A stretch of 64,000 bases of DNA, taken from Eutreptiella sp. 'Long Island Sound 2002' (lineage: Eukaryota; Euglenozoa; Euglenophyceae; Eutreptiales; Eutreptiaceae). The stretch covers positions 5,442,430-5,506,429 of the forward strand of contig OZ038383.1 in the NCBI GenBank assembly GCA_964036045.1. The letters run 5' to 3'. The first letter of the stretch is position 1, and every line of letters begins with the position of its first letter. A program made the position numbers and the translations under genes. Of this stretch, positions 9,804 to 20,087 are shown piece after piece. The notes under the pieces were generated by a model. It was not told where the DNA came from. It saw only the letters and a list, made by a program, of their open reading frames with translations, and did no database searches.

Positions 9804-11026
9804 TAGGGATGCAGATTCGCAGCGAATTCAATTTGAATTCGCCGAATTCGCTGCGAATTCGTTCGCAGCGCGAATTCGCTGCGAATTCGGCCTGAAATTC
9901 TTGGTACTGCAAATTCGGGGCGAATTCGCGCTGCGAATTCGCAGGCGACGGCAAAATGATCACGCGTGCGCCGTCTTTACTCCAGATGAAAAACTAACTT
10001 TGAACTGTGCGATGCAATATTTTTTTGGACTTGTTACAATGAAAACTATGATGAATCTGCTTCGATTCAGCAGTTGACTTTCTTGTCCGGTGCCTGCGTA
10101 CTCGTTTTCGAAAACAAAATTTACTTTTGCGTTTTGAACACACCGCTGTGTCCGCCTAGCTCCACCGAACACGGCGCTACCCTCCATTCTCCCCAGAAGT
10201 CCACCAGTTTGGAGAAAAACCCGTCCCGAACTTTTGATTTTCGACTTTTTTTTTCTAGTTTTTGACAGTCAAAACGTGTTGCCCCTTGGCAACCACGCAC
10301 TGTCGGGCGTGTGTGGAAGGAGAAGCAGCCGAGAGCAGCCCGACGCAGCCGCAGTGAGGCCCTGGGCACCCACAACGACGTGTGCATGAAGCTACTGACG
10401 TGCACGGAGCTGCACCCAGCCAGCGCACCTGCTCCAACCTCCCTATAAGCTATGTACATAGCCCCTTGTAGCCCTTGCGTATCCTTGACAGCGGTACCCT
10501 CCTTACCCTTCCCGGTGCCGTGTATGCTCTCTCTTAGATGACTTCAAGTCCAACGATTCAATTCAAGAATGCAATGAATGAAGGCCCAATAAGGTTCACA
10601 TGTGATGGTTTGTGTGTGGATTGGTGATCCTCCATGCTTCGTTGCTGTTTCTTTTCCAAAACGCATTTGAAAGAATCAAGGAACTTTGGAATTCTTGGTT
10701 TTGATTTTCTTTTTTTTTGTCAAATCGTCAAATTGTTTGAGCATGGTAAATGCAAGCAACAACAAACAACAAAAATTGCAAGGTTACGGAAGCTTTTGGG
10801 AAATCTTTTATGCGATATGGTACTGGGTAGTGGCATACCCATATGTAAACAGGTGAATTGCAACCTAGAAGGTAAATTGTACGTGCCTATGGATGCAATC
10901 AAGCGAATCAGGGAGGATTCGAATTTGAAGTTGCGAATTCGAGTTCGGAGCGGTCCACGAATTCGTGCGAATTCGGGGCGAATTCGAATTCGAGCGAATT
11001 CGTGCGAATTCGAACCTGCATCCCTA
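9804..11026. mobile_element. Non-autonomous hAT-type element (MITE-like)
   Basis: The ends are perfect inverted repeats TAGGGATGCAG / CTGCATCCCTA, extended by TTCG after one mismatch. Both sides carry the 8-bp target duplication CCTTGTAT (9796-9803 and 11027-11034), the length typical of hAT elements. Removing it restores D's pol frame (SDWTEEYK joined to ADPELKEL). Both subterminal regions (about 9820-9950 and 10918-11015) are packed with the palindrome CGAATTCG and near-copies, possible transposase-binding sites. There is no transposase ORF, so it depends on a partner. Confidence 0.9.
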
Positions 11027-11083
11027 CCTTGTATTCCTCTGTCCAGTCTGAAAAAAAAACGGAGGTATCACCCTGGGGTGAAG
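11027..11083 (-). pseudogene. Short pol fragment of D between two insertions
   Basis: Read on the minus strand it gives PQGDTSVFFSDWTEEYK, the linker before the integrase zinc module. It begins with the hAT target duplication and ends with GAAG (11080-11083), which is repeated at 41267-41270 as the target duplication of E. Confidence 0.85.
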
Positions 11084-13448
11084 TGAAGCCGGTTCGGACC
11101 CCCGTGGCCATCTTGGGGTCACTTGGGGTGTGTATCTATGTGCCGGCAAGCCGCCATTGGCTGATATCATACTCTCCCATCCACCTGACCTAACCCGATG
11201 TGATAGTGTGATAGGTTTGGCCATTCTGGCTATGAGCGGCCATATTCAGTACCGAGGCACCGCCAGCGGAGATTTATATATCGGAATATCAGGAATCAAC
11301 AGGGTTTTATTATCATAATGTTTCCGTAATTTTTCAGCCTTTCGTTCTGATGGTCAATGTATCGGCGACTGTCAGTTGGCTCGCGATTTTGCGTTAACCG
11401 ATTGGTTAACTGTTATTTCCAGATATTTTGGCGGATATTCCGTTGAAGGGTCAGATTTCATCAGCAAAGGGTTCGTTGCTTCCGCAATTCTCTAAATAAG
11501 CACTCGAAATTTTAATCAGAATTTTTCGCGATGTCGAAATCGGATTTTCGACTTCGACATCGCCGCACTTGATTTGGACTTCTTCGAGTGGTCATACTCT
11601 TTTCCCTATGCCCGAATCAGGTTTCCCTTATACTTGCCACCCATTTGACTTGGAGATATAAGGGAAACAAAAGCGAGTCGTGGGACCACTTTGAAGAGCC
11701 ATATCTACGAGCGAGTGTGAGGAAAGAGAATAAGGAAGGTTGGGTTGGAACTGCCTTGGTCTCAACTTAATTTAGGAAGCATCAAACGCCTTTGGTGTGT
11801 ACACATGCCCGATATAGCAAGGGATAATGGTCAAGAGGGTATAAAGTGATATATAACTCTTGGACCGTGCAACCGAACATTTTATTGTGACCTTCGAGTG
11901 TACCGCATGAGTGTTGGGGTTGCATAGCAACTTTCCTTGGGTTCCTACGCATTTTTAACGTGAAGTTATGTCCATGGAGGGACATGGCATATCATGGTGG
12001 GAGCCACTTTTGAGGGTATGTTTTATATGCATGGTATATGTCTTGATATGCTCACGCCCATGTTATATATCTTCGTGTGGCCGAAGAGATGGGGAGCCAT
12101 ACGTGACAAGGGTTTTGCCCATGTCCCAATTGTGGAATTCAAAGCGCTAGACCAAGTCTACCGCGTATGTATTGCTCATGGTATGTTTGACAAAGAGATC
12201 CATGGGTGCACTCCCATTTTCATGGGGCATGTAGATATTAGTGGCGAAGGTATCTCCGTGCGCCCGATTGGGGATCCAAGTGGGGGAATTGTTGGCAAAT
12301 GGTTCCAATCATTTGTGTATTGAATCATGAGCGGATATCATGGGTGAGCATAGAGATATACTATCATGACAACTTTGTATTTGGTCATATTTTCATGTTT
12401 TTGACCTCAATTTTTGCTCATTTTTGCGTTTTGTGTACTCACCTGGTCAGCTAACAGCAAGAAGCCTATGGAGAGTCAAACCATGGTATGTTGTTCATAT
12501 GTTTGCATATGCTTTGGAGTTGAGCACCACCATATGCCGGATCGCGTACTCCATTTGGCTTGGCGCATGAAGGATCACAAGAATTGGTCTCAAGATCATG
12601 GGCTGACTTGGGCAGTGCGTGGCGCCCATATCCGAAGGGGTTTCGAGGGTAAAGTGGGGATGTGCATGGGCATTGACCTTTGGTCTATATCCTCCATGAA
12701 TATTAGACTTCGATTCCATGCATGCTTTGAGCCTTCGGATAGGTGGTGACTTCAATTTTGAGCATATCTGTGATATATGGCCAATATGGTGTGAATTGGC
12801 AGTTTTTTGGCATGTTATGAGTTCAAAGTCATAGGTCATTTCTCTAAGCCCATTCGACTCCAAGTCCAACCAAGGTTATGTCAGGGTAGGGCATGGGCCT
12901 GAGTGCCACTCTAGGCCATGACACGCCACCTCCCCTATTGGGCTAGGATTTAGAGGCTTGGGAGTGAACACATTTTTGGGGTTTGTGTATTGACTTGTGA
13001 CACATGGCATTCAGTCATCTCATTTGACCTGGTTCAGGGCAATATGTTGGTGAGTCAAGGGAAGGTCTTGAGTCCAGGGAATGAAGGGCTTATGGCTGTG
13101 AATGTGTATGTTTACCTCTTTCCCCAACTTTGCCTTATTTGTGTTCATATGCCAATTTCAGGGCTTCACTCTTTGGTGCAATTCTTGTACATGCCCGCCA
13201 CCGTGAGACAACCGGTGTGCTGAACGGAAGCCCGCAGCCTGGATTGGATTGTGAATCAGGCTATTGTGGTACTTGTGGGATCTGGTTGCTGTTCAGGGTT
13301 GAAGGAGGATTTTATTTTCTATATTTTTGGATTTGGACCCTGGATTTTGAGGATTTTGAAAAATGCAATCGTTGATCCGGAGCAAGTCAGCAGGGGTGAC
13401 AGGCGGAAGGGGCACAGCGGGGGCCGGTCCTGGTAGGGACCTTCTTTA
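11084..13448 (+). repeat. 5' LTR of element E (2365 bp)
   Basis: It matches 38902-41266 at constant offset with about 15 substitutions by eye. It is followed at once by the primer-binding site TGGTAGCAG at 13449. Parts of it resemble F's LTR on the opposite strand, including the segment around ATCAGGAATCAACAGGG and an inverted repeat GATGTCGAA...TTCGACATC at about 11530-11562. Small open frames inside it (for example 11994-12323) have no recognisable domain. The 4-bp target duplication is GAAG. Confidence 0.92.
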
Positions 13449-13466
13449 TGGTAGCAGAGGCTTACC
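13449..13466 (+). promoter_or_regulatory. Primer-binding site of E
   Basis: TGGTAGCAGAGGCTTACC follows the LTR directly. The first ten bases are shared with D's site and nine with B's. TGG is the complement of the CCA end of a tRNA. By comparison with D's longer match, the primer is probably a tRNA ending ...CTGCTACCA. Confidence 0.8.
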
Positions 13467-13668
13467 TGCTGCCCCTACCAACCGCCGACCCGGGGACTTG
13501 GGCCCTTATGAGCCCTGCCCAAGTACGCCCCGGGTGCGTATTGTGGACTCGGTGGAGACCACGCCGGAGATTGGCGCCTTAGAAGGACCGAGACGTTCAA
13601 GAGCATGGCGAACTCCGGAAGTTGAAGCCCGAAGAGAAGAACGACATTCGGGAAGAGGAGGACGTGAC

Positions 13669-15651
13669 ATGGAGGACCTGGTCTCCATGTGTGAGCGTCG
13701 CTGCCGAAAGGCATGCAACCTCCGCTCCGCCGCGGAGGACTCTGATGAGGCCTGCCATTCAGGCAGCAGTGGAGGACGGGCCCGGCGCTACCGGAAGCGC
13801 GGGTCACCCAAGTCCGCGGCAAGGGACGCCGGGGCTATGGACACGGACCCCAGCCCGGTCAGGCTTTGGGAATCCGAGGGGCACTCCGAGGGCTATCGGA
13901 CAGCCTACGAGCCACCTTCGGAGCCGGAGACGCCCGCGCCGATCGTCAGGGCGCATACGGCCCCTGAGCCCGCCCTGCAGCACGACGCCGAGGGCTTGGA
14001 GAGGCCAGCCAGGGCCCGGACGGCACCTGTGCCCCGGCACACGGGTCCCGAGACGGACGCCATAGGCGATACGCCCATGGGCGATGAGTCTGAGGTGCCG
14101 GGAACCGCGGGTTGCGCTGAATCCGGCGAAAAGCACGCTGCGTGCCACTGCGAGCACGTGTCCTTCCTCATGGGCAAGTACCCGAAGATGGGGATGGACG
14201 CCATCGTGCATCACCTTGACCGGCTGGACAACGCCAAGGACGCTCTAGAGGAGGACGTCGCGGGGATCCTGGACGACCAGTCGGCCGCGGAGAACCACAT
14301 GGAGGAGCTGCGAGCGGATCAGGCCCGGTACCGGGAGAATCTGGAGCTGGCCCTGCAGAAGCAGCAGCAAGTGGTGGACAGCCTCCTCCACTTAGTGGAG
14401 GACATGTCGGGACGCCTGAGAAGGCTAGAGGAGCGACAGCCCCTCGCCTCGGGTCCGGAGCTCCCGGCAAAGCCGGCCGCGGTAGAGCTGGTGGAGCGGG
14501 TTAAGACCCTCAGGAGCGCCATGGATAAACCCATGGGCGGCCCTGCAGAGGCACCATACGCGCCTCCGCGTGTTGACCCGGGTGCGCTGCCGTATGTTCC
14601 CCTGTTCAGCGAATCCACAATGCTCGGGGAACACACGGCACCGGCTGGGTCCATGCGGGAAGGGCACGTGACCACGGACCCGAGGAGCCTGACGGTACAG
14701 ATGTCCCATGCCGCCCAGGATGTACCGCTCACGACGAATATGGCAGTCTATGCGGAAGAGAAGATCGAGATCCAGAACCAGACCATGCAGGGACGAACCA
14801 TGGGAAGCGCCGACGGACATGGTCGAGGACATCCAAGCGGAAACCTGTGGGCGAAGGATCCCAATACGGGGATATGGACGGCTGATGGGGCAAATCCTTC
14901 CCGCATTCCAAACCCCATGGGTTCAGGCCCAACTGGACCGCACTCCATGGAGGAGAGGGATGTACGGGGAGTGTACTCACACCCCCCGGCCACAGGTGGT
15001 ATCCGTCTCGGTGGAGTGGTGGCTGGAGACGTCGGAGACGCCATCAGGATTGACGACCTCAGGGGAATCAAAATCCCCTATTACGACGGGAACCCGTCCA
15101 ACCTGGATGACTTCATCCTGGACTGGGAGGACTTCGCCGAGGAGGTCGTCGGCGAGATGCGGGGAGCGCCGCGGGACAAGTGGGTATGCCGGACATTCCC
15201 ACACCGGCTGGCGCAGGACCTCAAGGAGGAGCTGCGGGATCAGATCCGGGAAGGATTGATCCGCACGGAGCAGGCCTGCCTCCAGTGGTTGGAGGACGAG
15301 GAGCGGGTGGACGCTCCAAACCAGAAGCTGGAGGACCTGTGGTCCATTCCACTGCCGCTGGACCGCGGTGAGTTGCGGGTCCGGGAGTGGAACCGGTATC
15401 TGCGGAAGTACCGCAGATGCCTCAAGTTGGTGGAAGACTGGAACGAGGCCAGTGAGATCCGCCACTTGCTGAAGGACATCCTCCCGGGCAACTGGAAGAG
15501 GAGAGTGGAGGACGAGGAGAAGAAGAGGGCCAAGAAGCGGGTGGCGGTGAGGATTATGGCGGCGGAGGATACCCATGCGGGTATTATGGAGTTCTTCAGG
15601 AGGAACCTGGGCGAACCCAACCGGATGTTGGGACTGAAGAACGCCGTGTAC
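13669..15651 (+). pseudogene. Gag of element E, 5' part, cut by F
   Basis: The frame is open from an ATG at 13363 inside the LTR, across the primer-binding site; the ATG at 13669 (MEDLVSM) is the first after the LTR with a plausible context. The N-terminal third is low-complexity and charged. A coiled coil follows (about 14160-14450, with ALEEDVAGILDD, MEELRADQARYREN). A capsid-like domain comes next, with IPYYDGNPSNLDDFILDWED and VREWNRYLRKYRRCLKLVED. F's LTR cuts the frame after the Tyr codon TAC at 15651. The continuation is at 32619 with GTAC duplicated. The same YDGNP...W motif occurs in F's Gag, so the families are related. Confidence 0.82.
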
Positions 15652-18618
15652 TGACGCGTTCCCGTGGGGGGCCGGCCACGGGACGCTGCGGGACACGCGC
15701 AAGTGAGCAGGCAGGCAAAGCACTACGCTCACAGGGGCATCAATGCGCTCATGTCATGTGACAAAGCGTTTCACAATCCTTGCCACTCTGCAGAGAGGGA
15801 ACAAAAGTATGTACAACAACACATCAGGATATGTACACATGGGGTTAAGACTGGACTGGGGTAAGGGCATTACAGGACAATAGACACTCAGTCCTAACTC
15901 GTATCCCAATCCCAGGTCCGACCCTCTCAGTGGCTGGTGGGGGCGGGGGCTCAAACACAACCCATGCCCTGCTCAGTCCGGACCCTGAAACCCTGCCAAT
16001 GGGAGAGGTGTCCCGCCTAGCCACAGGCGAGTTCATGGGAACCAAGGCACTCCAAGGCCAACCGACAGTGGCTCCCTATGCTCCCTTATCGGCAGGTCCC
16101 AACTCCACTCTGAGCCAGAGATATGGCCCCGCCATTATCACCCAGGAGTTGGTAGCTGAAAATGGGCTGTTTCAGCCCAAACTGAAATTAACTCAAAAAT
16201 CCCCAAAATTGACCCCTCGTCCGGACCCGCCAGAGGTAGGGACGAGGCAACTGACCCTATGCCCTTCGAGTATGAACTCCCTGAAACCCTCACCCAATCT
16301 GGTTCCCTCTGAGGTTCCGGCATCAGGGCAACACGGATGAGTCAAGTGGGGTCATGATGCCAAGATCACCAAAATTGGCGTCATTCCCACGCGTGGCTCG
16401 CCCGGCCAAGGTAAGGCCAATGGCTCACAGGGTAGGAGGCAGGACCTAGGACTTATATCTGAGTGTACAACTTGGATTTAGGTCCGGGCTCCCTATGGGA
16501 TTAGAGAAATGGGGCCGCCAATTGACCACACGGAAGGGGGAAATTGGGGTCCCAAAATTGGGTCATTTTGGCTGCTTGAAATGAGCCAAAATTCGGTGTG
16601 CTCCCAATAGTATATCTCCACGCCGGCTTGGAGATCGGATTCGCCATCCCATACGCGATCCACCGGGAGTCCAATGGAGACTCCCATGCCCTTGGCTCTC
16701 AAAGATCTCCATGCTACCTGGCGTGGTGACGATCCCAATTGGGTCCACAAATGCCAAAATTGCAAAATTGCCCACACTCACTTTGGGCTAGCACCTTAAC
16801 GAAGGAGGCTCCGCTTCGCCCACGTGGTGTGTGGACCTTGGGGACCATTACCCATAACACCCATGTCATATATGGTCCATTGGCCCATGCGTCCGGCGTG
16901 CACGAAGGTTAGAACATAGTGCACGGCGGGCAGCAAAAGTGGAAAATTGCTCAAAATGGCCAAAAATGCGCACACTCATGGTTGGGGCAAATGAGGCACA
17001 TGCCCGACTCGGACCGGAGTGTGCCGTAGGATTGGTATCAAGTCCTATGTGTCCAACATATCTTTTGGGCGTCGCCCAACTCCTCCGGTTTTGGGAATGG
17101 CAGGGTCGCCGAGTGAGCCCATGATTTGGGATAGTCCCAAATCGCCAACATGGCGGCCACGGTATGCCAAGCTGAAGAGGAGTTATTCGCCGGGTCCAAG
17201 ATATGTTGGGCAGCGAAGTATGTACCCTCATAACATACTTGGGTCATGATGTCAATTGAGCGCAACGTTGAGATATACGGTCGCCACTTGACATCACGAC
17301 GAGCCAAAAACGGCAAAATTGGCACAAAGACACACAAAAGTGCATTGAAAGGCGCACAATTATATTATAATATCTTTGGCTTGGATCGTGCAATCAACTA
17401 ATCCTTCTAAGCACAATGACTTGACACCATTGACCTTCGATCCCACATATGTGCCCCACTTGGGGCGCCTTGAAAGGTTACGAGCGCTACTTCCCAAGTG
17501 GGCACATGAAAATATGGAAAATTGTAAAACACACACCTTGCTCCCAACGCATCGCTTCGGGATCACCACACAAGCTTCCCTTCACGAAGGTTAGGCTTGC
17601 AATTGATCGTGGGGAGTGTAAGGAAGGGGCTTGCACAATATGAGGTCCATTGGCGGGCTTGGCTTGGAGTAATGGACCCGCCAAATGGGCACGCAACACA
17701 ACACATGGCACATACCACATATTGCCCAAAAAGGTAGCTCCCACCACGATATGTCATGCCCCTCCAAGGGCATAACTTTGTGTCAATCGCTCATAGGAAC
17801 TCAAGGAGAGTTCCTATGCCACACCAACACTTGCGCGCTACACTCGAAAGTTATCTTAACGCACGCAATATCATGGCCAATGAGTTGTAACGCAAACTCT
17901 ACCCTCTTGACCATGATCCATTACACTAGCGCGCACGTGTGGAGACGCAAGGCATATAATGCTTCCTAAATTACGACGGGAGTATTGTGAATACATCCCA
18001 CGTTTCCTTATCGTAATTCCTCGCAAGCAACACGAGATATGACCTTCACAAGTGGCCTCACGAATCAACTTTGTTTTGCCCATATCTTTAAGACAAATGG
18101 AGGGCAGGATAAAAGGGAAGTTGATTCGTGCATAGGGAAGCACGTAGGTCCACTCGAAAGAGGTCAAATCAAGTGCGGGGATGTCGAAGTCGAAAATCCG
18201 ATTTCGACATCCTGAAAAATTCGGATTAAGGTTGCGAGTATTAATTATGAAAATTGCGGAAGCGTCCATGCAGTTCCTGAAGGCTTTGGAGCCTTCGTGA
18301 CGGATTGCGTTAAAATTTCCATTATAAACAGTTAAACTGGCGGTTAAGGTAAAGTCGCGATCCAACCGCCAGCTGTCAAAACAGTGAGTATCAGAACGGA
18401 AGCGTAAAATTTGACGGAAACAATATGAAAATAAAACCCTGTTGATTCCTGATATTCTGATACACAAATCTCCGCTGGCGGTGCATCGGTTGCCGATGCG
18501 GGGCTTTACGGCACGGAACGGACCGTCAACGGGCGTCTTCCCTTCCGTACATGGGGTTAGTGGACCGGAGACCGGTTGTATGCCGTAACTCAGCCATGGG
18601 GCTCTGGGTACCGCTTCA
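15652..18618 (-). repeat. 3' LTR of element F (2967 bp)
   Basis: It matches 29652-32618 with roughly 35-40 differences by eye, including two compensating single-base indels. On the plus strand it begins TGACGCG and ends CGCTTCA (TG...CA). The 4-bp target duplication is GTAC (15648-15651 and 32619-32622). A minus-strand open frame at 17871-18668 overlaps the LTR end and has no recognisable domain. Homology to E's LTR is visible on the opposite strand. Confidence 0.92.
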
Positions 18619-18634
18619 CCCCCCTCCTTAGAGC
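18619..18634 (-). promoter_or_regulatory. Polypurine tract of F
   Basis: On the minus strand AAGGAGGGGGG abuts the 3' LTR start (TGAAGCGG). A purine run here primes plus-strand DNA synthesis in LTR elements. Confidence 0.75.
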
Positions 18635-20087
18635 AAACCCTGGGGGGGGCTCGATAACACCCAAGCATGGCAGCGGGTACCCAGGACCACTTCCTGAAGG
18701 GGGGGGGGTGTCACATCTTCACTTCAGTAAGTCACAGTAAGATAGGTATGATGCTGTATAAGCTCGTAGCACATGTATAGTATCAAGTATCAAGTCCCGG
18801 GTCCTGGCGGCGATTGTTCGGCATCCAAAGGACCCGTTAACCCATACCAGGCGCACCGGGTGCCGGCTGCTACGGTCACCACCACAGTGGCAGTGGCATA
18901 CACGGCCAACATAGGCGACACACGACGACCGAGGTGGTCCCACAAGTCGAGAGCGACCACAAAGATCCATCAGGCTACCCGAAGCTTCCCAAGGCCCGCC
19001 GACTGGGGAGAGTCCCCACGGGTCCTTCCTCGGGCGCACCATGTCCATATCCATACGACGCGAGTCCAGAGTGCCATAGTCGAACTCCTTAAGAACCCCA
19101 GATCTTAAGGGAACTCCTCCTGAAGGGATCGGGCATCAAGGCCGTCTTTTCCCTCGCCCTACTGCCACGAAGGCCATACATGACGGAGTCCTCATGCAGT
19201 GTGGGCGGAGGCGTCGACTCCTCAAACCACCAGTTTCCCAGGCAGACTGACCGAGGTCAGGAGCACCGGAGGCCGCCATCCGAATGCAAGTGCGTCTGCG
19301 AATCGGTAGGCTCACACTGGGACTGACAGTGGCGGACCGCTGGGAGTGTAGTCAGGCAACTGGGCTTCCCGCCTGGCGCCATCAGGATCTCCACACATCA
19401 CAGCGAATAGGGCAACACGGTATCACGAGCACTCAAACCGTAGAATCTGTAGTCAAGTACTGGTCCAGGCTGGACCAGGCTGTAAGAACATGTACACGGC
19501 GACTCAAGGCGCCTCTGTATCCCGATTCGTGGTGAAAAACAGTCCATCCCTCAGCGATGGGCTGATGACACTTAACATACAGATGCACATATCCTGGAGG
19601 GCAGAAAAACAAGTAACAATCTGGGTAAATAGGCGTGTAAACACGCTCTGGACAGAGCGCCAAACCACGCCACCGTCAGGATAAGGCAATGCAGGAGGGT
19701 GGACGGGAAAACGCCTGAGTTCAGGCCATATATAGTCAGCTGACACACGTCGACTGGTCTGGATTCCGCAAATGCCATGGAACCAGACCACACACTCAAA
19801 AATCGCAATGCCGATGACAGCGGCATCCGTTGCGCAACGTCGTATGGGCTTCAAGGCCCCAAGAGCTCAGAAAAATGAAGGTCAGTCGCCCTACCTGGTT
19901 TCCCAAGGATTCAGCAGGGGGGTGAGTGACGAATAGAAGAAGAGAGGGGCCATCCTCCTCTGGATTCAGCAGGGGGGGGCATATGGCCACTCTGTCACCG
20001 AAAGATGGAAGAGAGCAAGCAAGTAAGGGACGATTCGTCGGCCTCACAAGCGCTCAAAGTACATCAGGGGAGAGCTCAGGGCGCTGA
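18635..20087 (-). other. 3' non-coding region of F
   Basis: About 1.45 kb separates the Pol stop (TGA) from the polypurine tract, unusually long for this type of element. No domain was seen on either strand. A short direct repeat GGATTCAGCAGGGGGG occurs near 19908 and again near 19962. Confidence 0.55.

Noticed and set aside
17871-18668. A 265-aa minus-strand ORF overlapping F's LTR, also open in the other LTR, as an accessory gene.
   Set aside because: No domain is recognised, the frame runs across the LTR boundary, and the homologous part of E's LTR is not open in the same way.
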